Positions 43,775-55,671 of a stretch of 64,000 nt of DNA are shown piece by piece. Each line of letters starts with the position of its first letter. The first letter of the stretch is position 1. Origin of the DNA: Neoscytalidium dimidiatum. Taxonomy: Eukaryota > Ascomycota > Dothideomycetes > Botryosphaeriales > Botryosphaeriaceae. The stretch lies in assembly GCA_037367355.1 (NCBI GenBank), contig CM074700.1, positions 1,798,001 to 1,862,000 on the forward strand, in the 5' to 3' direction. The translations under genes and the position numbers were made by a program. The notes under the pieces are model-generated. The model was not told the origin of the DNA, made no database searches, and saw nothing but the letters and a program-made list of their open reading frames with translations.

Positions 43775-44391
43775 GGCTTTCTAGATCAAGCAATGCCGGC
43801 ATTTGGAAAGCTCCATTTCAGTTGGGGTTTTGGGGAGCTCGACGGCCGGCGGGGAGCAAGCTCGGGAACGTGTGGTGCAGCTGCGCTGTCTGAGCGAGGT
43901 GGCCGCCGCCTGCCGCCGGGATGATCGAGGATCGCGGAGCGGCCGCGCACGAGCCCCATACATTTATACCTGACGGGCACCTCATCCCGTGGGCACCCTG
44001 CGCGCTTTGCCCCAGACAGGCAAACTGTGGCGGGTTGATATCTCTCGCTCATTCTTCAAGCACCCCTCTGTGCGAGCCATCATTATCTTTATTGGTCCAA
44101 TCTATGATACAACGAATCGAAGCTGTCGGTTAGCAATTTCATTCCATCCCTCCGCGTCCAGCTTGCCTTGCATTAACTCCAAAACTCAACTCCATGCTCA
44201 CAACCAGAGCAAACCAGCGAATAGAGCGCTTTTGAACATGAGACAAGAAGTAGAAAGAAACCGTAAGCCCATGCTGGGAAAAGAGACAGCCAAGAACTGA
44301 ACGCCTGCAACGATGCCATGCCCTACCTTGCGCAAAAGTCCCCTACCGGATTAAAAGACCGCTGCTCCAAGAACACCAAGAAATCTGTATC
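43775..44391. other. Spacer between RIC1 and KCS1
   Basis: 0.6 kb holding the RIC1 promoter and leader and the KCS1 3' end. Frames here are short and mutually overlapping. Nothing recognised. Confidence 0.45.
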
Positions 44392-47300
44392 TTACACGCT
44401 GACGTTGCCTGAGTCGTCATCATTGATCGGGCCATCCTCCCACCCTTCGAGCGGGATGCCGTGACCAAGTTCTCCTTCTCCATGGCGCAGCCCTTCACAC
44501 TCGCCTCGCTCAACGTATCCTTTGTCTTCGTTCATATCGCGCCAGATGCGCTGGAAGTACATGCGCAGGGTTCGCAAGCCACGCAAATAGCCTTTATCCA
44601 CGCCATTTGGATCTGACGGTGGGCAAGACACATCTGGAGGTAGCTTGTCCTCGGCTGTCACGCAGTTTGCGAAGTCGACGATCTTCAGCTTGATCTCAGA
44701 CTTTGCCTTCTTCTCTTGCTCGAACTTATCTTGCGATCCACGTCGACTGGGTGACGTAGACGAAGGCTCTGTTGAACTATCGCCGCGGTCATACAGCATC
44801 AGCAGGCTGCTGGCATAAAATCTGTAGCCAGGAAGCCGCCGTATCATACGCTCAAGCGTGGAGATCTTCTCCAAGATGACAGGGATATGTTTCGTCGCGC
44901 TATTGTAGCTGTGCCCGTCGAAAAAGAAACGGGTCAGTGCATCCTGAAACTCTTTGCCAGCCTTCAGGTCCCGACCAAAGTACTTGTCCTCGAATATGTA
45001 TGACTGTGTCTTGACGTTCCAGACTTGCATGCCACAAACACGCACACCAAGCTCCTTTGAGGTGGTCATCTGACACTTGCGTCTCTGTGAACGCTGCTTC
45101 TTTTCGTTTGCCTCGACTCCATATTGTCGCGTTCCCATCTTCAAGTCAAGCACGCAAGGACGTGACATGCCTGCCGTGAGATCTTCGAGCAAGATGAAGT
45201 GCTGCACCCGCTCATCGGGTTGAGCAGCCTCTTTGGGGTTGGCTGGATCTTCCACTGTAGGAGGATTCAACATTCTTGGATCCGAGACAGGAGCTGGAAG
45301 CATGGTACCGGTACCGTTGGTCGGTACCGCTTGGCCGTTCATTTGCTCTGACTGTACAAGCTCAGGCGGAGCGACACTAGGATTGGAGGCTGCGGGCTTC
45401 TTGTCTTCATCCATAGCGAACACATCGTCTTCGCGGTCGCCTCCGTATCCATCCTCTTCGTGGTATTCCAGGTTGCCTCTTCCACCTTCGTCAATTTCGT
45501 TGGGTTTTCGACGTAGCCCGCCACCAGAGTGGCGGCGCCTTAGCGGCCTGTGCTTCGCTGGAATGGTGTCTTCGGCTACATCCTTTGCAGAATCAAGACC
45601 GTTCAACTGAGGCAGAGATGGGAATCTTTCTAACGATCTACTCTCCCCGGAGATGGGCTGGTGCGAGAAGTGTCGTTCAGCCTCCGATCTGAGTACTTGC
45701 TTGCGGGGGCTGCCGCTCTCGTCTAGGGGAAGTGCTCGCCTTGCAACGTCTGCACTTCCTCTGCGGACGTGAGGGCTTCCATTCGGCGTTCCATTCGGAT
45801 CGATACCACGTCTCCTTCCGGGAAGACTGTGGTGATTGCGGTCATGGCGGAAATGATGATGAATTGTTGGCGGGGTGAACACCTCTTTCAGAACCTGTTC
45901 ACGGAGTCTCTTGTTGACAGTAGTGGCGCCCCAGCTGGGAGAATGTTTCAACTCCGGCCGAGTCGGGCTGCTGCTGGTCGAAAGCTTGCCTGAGTGATTG
46001 GTTGCATCCATACTTTGGTGGCGGCGGTACTGCTGAGAAAGTAAGGAAGCATCTCCAGTGTGAGGTCTTGGAGTGGCTGCCCGAGGTGGCAAGCGGAATA
46101 GGTTGTCTGGAATAATGTGCATATTGTTCTCGAACACAACCTGTGGGACAGCAGGAGTCAATTGCTGCGAGTGGCTGACTAGCCTGGGTTGGTTTTCAGA
46201 CATGCTGCCTGTTGGCTTGGCTGGAGATTCAGGCTCAGCTGGAGCAGCCTCTGAGGACCCTTTGGAGTGGAGCTCGATCTCGGACGATTTCGCACCATTG
46301 TTTTCTGTGTCCTTGGAGTCTTTCATTGCCTTCTTCTTCTTGGGCGCCTTCCGATAAGTCACATTTAGAACGCCAATGTACCTAGATACGCACAGTTAGC
46401 CAGTGCTCATAACACAGTTACAGGAACGAGGAGCTGGGCGAAAACGTCTTTGCTGAAGTTTCAGCTTAGAAGCCACGAGGAGGGCAGTAAGATGGTCTTA
46501 CCTCGGTAAGAAATCTAGCAGCTCAGGATGATTACGCTCGACCGTTTCGTAGAATTCGTTTTCTCTATTGTTCAGTTGCTTACACACCGCACGCCTAGAG
46601 AAACGGTACACAGTGGAATGACCGCCAACTTGATGGTCGTAGGGTTTCAGCTCAACAGCGCCAAGAGGTGCCGCAGGTTGGTGGCGGCGATGGTGGTGAT
46701 GATGAGGCCTCGTAGCTGAGGTAGGCTCCTTTCTGTAAGAAGTCTGCGTTGGAGTAGTGCCCAGCTCCTCAGTCGCACTCTCGTAATCTTGTGTGGACTG
46801 AGCCGATTCATCCCACGACTCATTTTCGGATCCCGAACAAGATACGGTGTAGTCCGATTCAGAAACAAAACCATGGTGCTCTGCTTCAGGCGATCGAGGT
46901 TGAGTCTTAAGATCACCGTGGAGATACTTTTGCTCATCCTTGGTCTGCAAAGAAATCTGTACCTCATCCGGAGTAGGGGCGGTTTCCTTCTCTCGCCAAC
47001 CTGCAGGAAATCCGCGAGTGGAAGTCCTCGAAGAAAATTTCTGCAGCGGTGCCTCCTCTCCGACTGGACTCAACTGTTCGGGCGTCGTTTTGGTTGGCGT
47101 TAGCTGGCGGTGTGGAAAATACAACGCCGAGGAGATGTGTTCCTTTTCCGATTCGTCATCTTCATCAGTGCCGGCAGCCTTGTCCTCCTGAGAATTTGCA
47201 GTGTCCCCAGAATAATCTTCCGGACCTCTGCCCGAAGCATCGGAGATCGGTCTGGCAGATCCTGGTTTGGGACGTTCGGATTCAGCTGTCGATATACTCT

Positions 47301-48540
47301 TTGACAATGAAGGACCTCGTTGGGCAGCGGGTGTGAGGTGATGGAAATTCCTGATCTCCTCTAGAAGGCTTAAAGGGATCCCATGAGGTCGTGTGGCAAT
47401 GATAGTGTTCTCTTCTTGTTGGGGTTCCGAACGAGCGGTGCTGATCGGCTCAGGCGGCAGTTGTTGTTTCCTTGGCGAAGTCGTTGCGTCTGGGCGCCGA
47501 TCCTCACGGAAAGGTGTGCCGGCCTTATCGTCTATCCTCTCGGCCACCGAGATCTCTAGCTCTGGTTCAGCTCCTGCTTGGTCTCGACCCTCTTGAGGTG
47601 TTGCCTCAACCAAGCGGTCCTTTGCCCTTTCATCACGTTTCTTTTGCTCCCGCGCCGCCTCATTTTCCTTGAATAGACCCAGGTAGTGACTGGCTTTCCG
47701 GCTACGGGCCGCAACAGCACTTGGCTCGACTTTCGGAAGGGTCGCCTCGATCTTCTTGTCCACGCGCGTATTGTTTGCTTCCTTGGCATTTTGGTGTCCA
47801 GGCATGCTGACTATTGGTTTTCCTTCCCGCCACGATCGATACCGTACTCTTTCGTCGGCATCCAAGGTATCCTGGGTGGGAGGCGTCTCGCGAGGGGTGG
47901 CAGCTCGTTGGTGGGGGGAGTCAATGGCCGTGGGAGCGAATGCAGGAGTGTTGTCTTGCTTTGTCGTCGGCTCTGTCCTGCCGGTGGCTAGAATGTGCGT
48001 TACAAAATGTCCTTTGAGATGCGAGCGTGCATTGTCGTTATAGGATGTAGTGCTGTTGTGCATGTGCTTGTGGTAGTCTTCGGCAAAGGTGGAGCGGTCC
48101 AGTGGCGACGAAGCATTGGCGGGCGAATAGAGATGGTGGTGAGGTTGGCGGAGCAGCGGCGGGTCGACCAGTTTCCGGATCGGCGACACCTCAGCCATGG
48201 CGGGCGATTGTTCCTGCTCTTGCAGGTCGGCGGGGCCGGTGGAGGACTCGGGACGTGGCTGCAGGCTGGGAGAGTCGGCGGGGCTGTCGGTGGTTATGTA
48301 GTTCGTTGCGAAAATGCTGTCGCGCTCCGACAGCTGGGGCCCGGCGGCGGGATACAGCGACTCGAGCGAGAGCGGGGCGGTCCTGGAGCGGCCCGTCTGC
48401 GAGAGGGTCTTTGGTGTCACCTTTGCACCGTCGTCGGGCGAGGGCGGCGACGAGGCATTGCGGTGATCCTGGGAGACCCTATGGGATCTCACCGGGGTGG
48501 AAGGCGAGGTATTATCCGGAGCAGGAGAAGCGGATGACAT
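44392..48540 (-). CDS. KCS1: Inositol hexakisphosphate kinase Kcs1 (IPK family), 1342 aa
   Basis: Exon 1 is 48540-46502 and exon 2 is 46381-44392; the 120-bp intron (GTAAGA...TCTAG) lies between FLPR and YIGVLNV. About the first 600 residues are disordered, Ser/Pro/Glu-rich. The kinase begins with [17 protein letters not shown] and the substrate and catalytic landmarks follow: [14 protein letters not shown] (the P-x-x-x-D-x-K-x-G inositol-binding signature, about residue 1085), SSLLMLYD (about 1207) and KIVDFANC (the metal-binding D-F-A motif, about 1248). Kcs1 makes pyrophosphate inositol phosphates (IP7) that control phosphate response, vacuole and telomere functions. A disordered insert (about 700-1030) splits the kinase, as in other fungi. 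The frame extends 34 codons upstream of 48540 without an ATG. Confidence 0.94.
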
Positions 48541-49061
48541 GGAGCGTACATTGGTCAGGCTGGCGAGAGCTGGGCGTGGGTGGAGGGAGGGCGTCCAGGT
48601 GCGCCAGGACGTCGGAGACGGTATGATGGAAGCACCTCCCACAAGAACTGGGCCGGCGCAAGGAGCGCGCCGGGATGCAGCAGGCGTGAGCGCACAGGCC
48701 GGGAGGCAGGCGGGCGGACGCGGGGCCTATGGGGGGCTCACGTTGCTTGGGCAGCGGTGCTGGCTTGCCGGTGCTGCGGGAGGTGAGGCGGTGGTCGTCA
48801 ATGGGGAAGCGCAAGTAGGACAGTGACAGGGCTCGTCGCCAGAGCGAAGTCGACGCTGATCGGCCTGACTCGAGCACCAAGAGACCGCCGGCTCGGCCCA
48901 AAGAAAGAGCCAGAGCCTCCTCTCATGCGCGCCCAAACGCCCTCCGTCCTGCGCAGCCGTCAACGGCGCCCCTGACAATCCGCGCCCGCTGCCCGCTGTC
49001 CGCTGCTCGCCGGCCGGTCCACATCGACTGCGCCTGCCAGGCACAACCTGCGCCTGGACGC

Positions 49062-49140
49062 CCATCGCTCGTCGCTTGTCGCTCGTCACTCGTCGCCCGT
49101 CGCCCATCGCCCGTCGCCCGTCGCCCGTCGCCCGTCGCCC
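49062..49140. repeat. Tandem CGTCGCC-type heptamer array
   Basis: About ten copies of a 7-bp unit (CGTCGCC, with CATCGCC and CGTCACT variants) in the leader or promoter side of KCS1. Confidence 0.85.
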
Positions 49141-50403
49141 TCGTGGCCGCCCGGACGCCGCCCGCCGCGGAAGCGCTCGTCATGCCTTAACACTCTCACC
49201 GACTTTCGCGGCCGCGGCGAGACGTCTTGAGCAGCGCATTCGAAGGCTAACAGTGGCAGCAGTTGCGGCTGCACCATCGCCGCGCTCCAATTAGCAATGC
49301 AGTCGTCCGCACGTTGTCTCGACGCGCATGGGGCCCATGCCTCCGATCGCCCAGCCAGGGCAAATCATCATAACCCAGCCAATCGCCCGCAACACACGTT
49401 GCGTCGCCATCATCGACAGTGCTGCGCGCCCGTTCCGGCCCTCGCGGCATGCGCACGCCGTCCCCAGGGAGGATGATCCGCTGCCTACTCGGCTCTTGGC
49501 CCAGATGCTCGCCGCCTCAGGCCAAATTGCTGCTGAGCGCAGCCTAGCAACTACACTCCAATCGGTAGCCGCACCGGGCCCAGGATGAGGGTGTCGCACG
49601 GCCATTGGTGCGGCCGCCTCTCTGTCTCTATTGTTTCAACAGGGCTGGAAGCACGTCCAGAATCGACACTCGTTTCGTTTCGGATTCTAACCGATCAGCT
49701 CCGCCTCATTGCTTTTGCGGGCACTAGTAGCATCAGCACGCCCAGGCGTCTCCTGCGCTCGCTGCCTTATCACAGCTCAACACTATCACGCGTGTCTCGG
49801 GAGGCATTCCTAGGGCCGAGTCCAAAGTATCTCCCGTCGTACCGTGAAAGCTTCCGCCATCAACGCGAAATTTGGTTTGAGCACGGACACGAGCCTACCA
49901 GAGCCCCAGAGCACATCGTGCTCCATCACCTTCATCCAATTCGTCCCCAATAACGCCGCACGAAACACAGAAGGATTCTTGCTTTGTTGCGGAACGCGGA
50001 CGACAGCCAAGGAAGGCGCTCGATGGTCGAGGAGCATGTACCAAGCGAGCCTAAACCGACGGTTTCTGACGGCCTGAGCAGCATACACAGCCTCCTTGCG
50101 CGCGCCAGATACGCGTGTGAGGGCACGTTGACCCGGAACTCGGACTTGAATGGCTACCACTCTTCAATGGGATAGGGATGACGCCTCTGCGGTGCATGTT
50201 ACACGAACGGCGCGCTCCACTTGGCCTAGCGGACGGTCATATATGCGCAAAAGCGTTGCGGCAGGAACCAGCCTTAGCCAGGAAAGTTCATGCCAAAAAC
50301 AAACGATTGTGTGATCGTACGACGTGAGGGAATGATGGAGAGAGAGTTCATGTGCAGATCAGCCATTTCACAGCAGGTCGTCTCACCCGTCAACTAGCTC
50401 ACA

Positions 50404-50427
50404 GCTACCCGCTAGCTCGCGGGTAGC
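50404..50427. repeat. 9-bp inverted repeat
   Basis: GCTACCCGC and GCGGGTAGC separated by six bases (TAGCTC) form a perfect stem. It lies in non-coding DNA, and its role is unknown. Confidence 0.7.
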
Positions 50428-51213
50428 CACGGACAAGGCCGGTATGAGCGAAAGCCGGTATGGGCGCAGGCCGACCATCCCGCACTATCTGCCTCACAGG
50501 TAAGCCCAGAATGCCATTGGCAACACGGATGTGTTGTTATACGTATATATTCAAAACACAGGAAGGTGCCCCGAACTGACCGGACAGATCGGCTTCTCAG
50601 CGAAGCACTGGCCCGGATCTGCCGCCGCGGTCGCAGGCGACAACACAGTGCACGTGCAAACGCCGATCACACGCCTTCGTATTGCTGTTGACGAAAGTGC
50701 GTCTTTCCCGTGTGATTGAGCATCTCATTCTGCGCATCAATTGAATGGCAGCGGAGCTATTGCACGATGAAGCACTGGATGCAAACAACATGAGCCAGAA
50801 ATATTCTCCGACATCGGCCCACAGGGCTGACTGACGTGCACCGGCCCCGGACTTCGCTTGACGGGCCCCGCATCAGCGCCACGTCCGCCTGCCCACTCAT
50901 CGTTAACGCTTTGCTTATCACGACATGTCTCCACCTTCACTAGACGAGCCTCCACAGCACCCGGCTTCTCCTCTGCAGTCATCTTGCTAACTAGCCTCAA
51001 CAGCTTGAGTCACCAATTCTTACAAGATATCTCTCAATTGACTGCGCAATTCCCGTTGTCTCGTGCTCATTATCCTTTTTAGACCAGCTGATTCATGCCC
51101 TTGCTCTCTATTCCCGCTGCCATTGTTGATTCTGCGTTGGCTTTCATTCCATCATAGTCTACATCTATCACGCCGAATTGCATCGACAGCCGGGCACTGA
51201 GCCAAACACCAGA

Positions 51214-52116
51214 ATGCCTAAATTCTATCCCTCTCTGTCCTCCGATCTCGCCGCATGGTTGCTTGCACAACCGCTGTTCTTCGTAGCCAGCGCTCCCCTC
51301 ACTGGTGCCCACATCAACCTGTCTCCGAAAGGCCATCCTTCACATTCCCTCGCCGTGATCAACGAAAATCAAGTCGCCTACCTCGATGCCACCGGTTCCG
51401 GCTGTGAGACCATCTCGCACATCTACGAGAACGGCCGTGTGACGCTCATGGCCTGCAGCTTCGGTGCCTCGCCCCGGATCATGCGGCTCTTCTGCACCGG
51501 CCGGGTCATTGAGAAGGCCAGCCCAGAGTTCGACGAGTGGGTGGCCAAGACGGGCATCAGGGAGGGCCTCAAGGCCTGCAGGGCCGTCATCGTCCTCGAC
51601 ATCTTCAAGGTGAACAACAACAGCTTCAACGCACTTTCCACCTGCCCCATCCACGCTCTTTCATCGAAGTTCGAAGAAATCGCCAATGCTAGCTTTTGCT
51701 TACTACCACCATCCCAGGTCCAAACCTCCTGCGGCTACGGCGTCCCCGTCCTCTCTCCTAAACCAGATGGCGCCAGCTCAGAAGCTGCCGACGAGGACCC
51801 GGAGTCGAACGCCGTCGCCAAGTACTGGGAGGATCGCGACACCCTCTCCAACTGGGCGAACAAGATGCTTGCCAAGGATGGCGCCATCCAAGGATATCAG
51901 CGCATGAACAACGTCCGCAGTCTCGATGGATGTCCGGGGTTGAAGTCTGCTCGTAAGTCTGACGGCGAGGTACTTGTGTTAGGGGATTTAAGGGCTAGGA
52001 CGAGGAGGATCCTGGTGGGCGAGTGGGAGGCTGTGGTGTTTGGGATAGTTTTGGCGGTTCTGGCGTTGTTGGCCGCGACTAAGGTGGGTTTGGTGGAGGT
52101 CAAGTTGGCAGCGTAG
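51214..52116 (+). CDS. PNPOx-like flavin/FMN-binding split-barrel protein, 264 aa
   Basis: Exons 51214-51609 and 51718-52116 with a 108-bp intron (GTGAAC...CCCAG). The intron length is a multiple of three without a stop, so the ORF also reads through it, but splicing restores the family join at DIFK/VQTSCGYGVP. The protein begins MPKFYPSLSSDLAAWLLAQPLFFVASAPL, then INLSPKG, YLDATGSGCETISHIYENGRVTLM and PRIMRLFCTGRV: the split-barrel fold of fungal pyridoxamine-5'-phosphate-oxidase-like proteins. Substrate and even cofactor use are not established for this fungal group. The C-terminal part has SLDGCPGL, and the last 30 residues are hydrophobic (VVFGIVLAVLALLAATKVGL), a probable tail anchor. 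The start was chosen at MPKFYPS; the 12 codons before it are not conserved-looking. Confidence 0.88.
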   Translation: MPKFYPSLSSDLAAWLLAQPLFFVASAPLTGAHINLSPKGHPSHSLAVINENQVAYLDATGSGCETISHIYENGRVTLMACSFGASPRIMRLFCTGRVIEKASPEFDEWVAKTGIREGLKACRAVIVLDIFKVNNNSFNALSTCPIHALSSKFEEIANASFCLLPPSQVQTSCGYGVPVLSPKPDGASSEAADEDPESNAVAKYWEDRDTLSNWANKMLAKDGAIQGYQRMNNVRSLDGCPGLKSARKSDGEVLVLGDLRARTRRILVGEWEAVVFGIVLAVLALLAATKVGLVEVKLAA

Positions 52117-52598
52117 TTTAGTGCAGTGGCGTCGGGATCGTGTAAATACTCCGAGCATTGATGATCAGTGATGAAGGGAATATCTTGGTTATAGTCAAAA
52201 CATGCATTCAATCAATCCCACCTTGGTTGCATCTACTCTCAGTCAAAGGTTCGTACTGTGCAGATCGATAAAGATACAGAAGCAAAGGCGACCGAGAACT
52301 TCTCCAAGCACATCTCAGAGACCCACTTTCTACTAATCATGGCCGCAAGCCACCCTCCCCCCCCCCCCCCCAAATAACAGCCACTCGAACTGCATCATCG
52401 TGCAAGAAAGGCAGAAAATGTGTACGTCAAATTAACATTCATGAAACATCTCCTCCCAATGAATGTTACATTAGCAACGGACACAGCGTGCTGAATGAAG
52501 AAGATTCATCTGTTTCCTTCAATATCTCTGTTAGTAGAGGCTCTTGGGCCAGAAAAGATCTCAGAAAACGAAGAAAGCATGTCGGATTGATACCGGCG
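52117..52598. other. Spacer with a C15 homopolymer
   Basis: 0.5 kb between the PNPOx-like gene and the C-terminal exon of the next gene on the opposite strand. A run of 15 C lies at 52357-52371. Nothing else seen. Confidence 0.5.
52357..52371. repeat. C15 homopolymer
   Basis: Fifteen consecutive C, likely length-variable and error-prone in sequencing. Confidence 0.9.
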
Positions 52599-54958
52599 TT
52601 ACGTGCTGGAACTTCCTTCTACCAGCAATGGCGGCTGTGAATAGAATATTCTCGTCGATGTGCTCGAGCAGGTCTTTGTTCTCATTCTCCTGTTCATGTA
52701 TGTGTGCCTGAAAGTTCTATGGTGATTAGTGTTGTGGGGAGCAATATCTTTGTCAAAGATTACGAGTAGATGCTTTGTATACACAGCACGATAATCCGCT
52801 CTTGAGAGCATTCTTCCATAATCGTCTTTCAGATGTTCCGGAAGCTTTTCATTGCGACCGACCGCTTTGTATACAGGCAATGAATTTTCGAATACGCCGA
52901 GGAACTGTATTGGGTATTTCAATGCCCAGATTCCGTGACAGGACCTGCCCCTCTTAGCCAAAACTGTTCTTAGTCGATGGTCAGAGAAGACTCACTCCGC
53001 CATTATGGGTTGTCGCTCCCTCTATAATGTCAACCAATAATGCGGAAAGGATTTTGCGAAATGCCCTAATGGAAGGAAAGCGCTCCCCAATGGCTGTGAG
53101 TAGTGTACAGCACTTATGAACTATGCGTGTAGCTTGAAGCGATGTGTTTCCCGAAGAGCCATGCGTCGGCTGATTTGAGGAAATGTAGATAGCCATGATT
53201 CCGGCTGTGAAAACGTCGTAGCCATCGATGAGAGAAATGAGGAAGTCTCCGTCATCCAGTTTGTCATGGAGCGTATCCGTGATAAAACGACAGAGAGATA
53301 AGCTTCTGCCCATAATGGGTTGTCATCTGTGGTTGTTCGTGGACCTTCGTGGTCTTGAAGTTGGAGAAGTTGGGCAACAGTGCGGAATGATAGACGGCGC
53401 AAGTAATCAGCCACGTTTCGTTGTCGTGAAACAACGTCTCGCAAGGGTGACGGGAGCTTTCTCCAATACAAGAAATTATGATATTCGTACGGGGAAGGAT
53501 GATCCTGGGATCTTATGTGAGATATAAATCTCGCCTGCATTATGAGATGGTGCGCTAAAGGGTCGCCACCTGGAGGCTTCTCATTTGGTACCTGCCTTTG
53601 AGTGAGTGCGGTTTCAATAATTTTGGAGGGGTGCGCACTTCAACCGTGATATCCTGATCTTGAATAGCAAAAGGGCGATCCATGATGACACTCAGTGACC
53701 TATTTGATCGTTGGCTGCTTGATCAGATATGGAGAAGACCAGTGACCTACCGATCCAACGCATATAAAGACCAGAATAAGCAGGCTCTGTAATTTGTTCC
53801 GGAATATGAAAGGCCGGCATTGGGGTTGTCGTTTATGAAGACTGATAGTTATACACTTGCTCGTTGCTAACCCCAAAAGGTGCCAGGCTGAACCCCCTTG
53901 TGCGCTCAATGTGGAAAAGACAATGAGATAGAGCATAACATGGATAGTGGCAAGCCCGTTGTTAGTCGCACATGCAGCTTTGAAGATATCCATGGCGGCC
54001 ACGTGCAGAGATGTGGAGAAGTGCTGCAACCTCGCTGAACCAGGAGATCTGAGGGCGCCTATTGATACAGCCATGTAGATCTCGAAGTCTCTAAGAGGAT
54101 GTTTGCTGAGGCTTTTGGTAGTTTTCCCCGCACCGTGATCAGAGATGACTGTCTCATACTGGTGCATCAAACGGTCTCGGTCCAAATGCCACAGCATTAG
54201 CGTTGGCACCTCTTCCAGGAATCGGAGCATGAAAGGTCTCGTGCTCTCTTGAGTCAGTGACAACGGCTGCGTATTCTCACTTGGGAAAGGCAAAGCTGAT
54301 AGTTCAGCAGAGGGTATCTTCAGAGCCACTGCTGCGGCAACCAGCCTCTCTGGGGCTAAGTGAGAATGACGTTCCCCATCGCGAGGCTCTGCCATCGCGC
54401 TCCTTGACAAGAAGCCGATTTCACCCATTGTGGCGCCGACGGAGCTGTCAGCACCTGCATGAACTGGAGCAGATGGCAAGGGCTCGGCTGCGGCTTGCTC
54501 GAACTCAGCTATCTCGTCAGGGGTCGAGGGCCCCGTCCGGCGGCGTTTTCGCTGGCCCAGCTGTTCCTCTAGCTGTCCCACCTTCCGCTTCAGTGATTCC
54601 ACATAGCTGTGTGTAGAATTAGCTGCAAGAATTCCGACTTCACATACCTGGAAGGCAATACCTAAGCACAGATCCGGAAGTAAGAGAACGGCCGCCGTTG
54701 GACGCCTCGGCCGGCTGTTCAAGTTCGCGGGCATGGCATGGCAACTGCAACGCGGCACAGGCGGTGCACGCAGGGAGCAATCTATCACACTGTCATTCTT
54801 CTTATTAGTTTCTGTTACTATCAGGTAACTATTGCAGATGAGACCTTCTGTTTCCTTCTCCAGCACCGCTCACATGCCCGATCTCGCTTGCTTGCTGTCG
54901 TCGAAAAGGTGTCCGAGTGGCCCTGGCTATGCACACTAGAAGGCGGAGAGTCGTCCAT
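52599..54958 (-). pseudogene. Zn2Cys6 transcription factor 1, probably frameshifted
   Basis: Exon 1 (54958-54845) and exon 2 (54789-54662) meet across a 55-bp intron to form CERCWRRKQKCDRLLPACTAC and a last Cys, a perfect C-X2-C-X6-C-X6-C-X2-C-X6-C binuclear cluster. A second 55-bp intron leads to a leucine-zipper-like linker (YVESLKRKVGQLEEQLGQ). The fungal-specific middle domain follows (GLATSKCITISLHKR). Then the frame must change by one base near 53773 to reach WSLYALDR, which continues across a 51-bp intron (53750-53700) into SLSVIMDRPFAIQDQDIT. C-terminal exons lie at about 53540-52981 and 52961-52599 (ISLIDGYDVFTAGIMAIY). If the extra A is a sequencing error the gene is intact. Start: the ATG at 54958, though an in-frame ATG lies at 55105. 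Likely regulator of the adjacent enzymes. Confidence 0.75.
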
Positions 54959-55671
54959 CGGAAGGCAAAGCTGTGGTGCGCGTACGGGAGCGATCGTGTG
55001 TGCACTCGGGATTTCGGAGAACTGACGAGAGAACGCGGAAGATAAAGGTGGCAGAGCGCTCGGAAGGATGCCGATGGCGGTCCGATGTCCGACGGCAAAC
55101 ATCATCTGAGCCGAACACCTTCACCGCATACTGAAATCTGGGGGGCGGGGTTGCGGTGGTGGATCCCGGGTGTGCGCGAGCTCGGTCTAGACATATAGTG
55201 TTTCTAGCTCACATTAAAGATACCAGGTCCTTCTACGCACAGCAGGAGTCTTCCAGAGTGCCAGGTCCACATTTGGGACCGAGAGCTTGACACCCTTTAC
55301 CATTTTCCATGATGAGCACTCGATCAATTGGCCGGAAAAGCGCCCAGGAGTACATCGAATATGCAGACAATCTGAATCCATACCTCGAGAGGTTCCCTCT
55401 CCTGCAAGCAAAAACAGACCCATAGCGGAGGTTTTAAAAAAAGGCACAAGTGAATAAGGCAAGGGTTTTATGATTTCTCCGCCTGATTTCAGGGGTGTTA
55501 TAATTTAGATTGAATTATGCGGAGACCCCGCATCCATCGGACACACCCCAGAGCCCACCTCCTCCGACTCGGGAGGGCGTCCGACGTCTGGAAGTGTCGA
55601 GTCGGCGGTAAACAATTACTTTCCCGGGTGAAATAGAAGTGTAGTGCGCGCTTAGGAACCCGAGGCAGCAT
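54959..55671. promoter_or_regulatory. Divergent region TF1 / lactonase relic
   Basis: 0.7 kb between outward-facing genes. The first part could be coding if TF1 starts at 55105. No further gene was recognised, and short frames near 55214-55761 on the minus strand show no family features. Confidence 0.4.

Larger units (their letters stand above)
48541..51213. other. Long divergent spacer KCS1 / PNPOx-like gene
   Basis: 2.7 kb without a credible gene. It contains a degenerate heptamer tandem array (49062-49140), a 9-bp-stem hairpin (50404-50427) and GC-rich low-complexity DNA (48580-49300). Both strands carry ORFs of 60-120 codons that mirror the composition and lack family features. Confidence 0.5.

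Noticed and set aside
49062..49140. CRISPR-like or regularly spaced repeats
   Set aside because: The units are contiguous 7-mers without unique spacers, in a eukaryotic genome.
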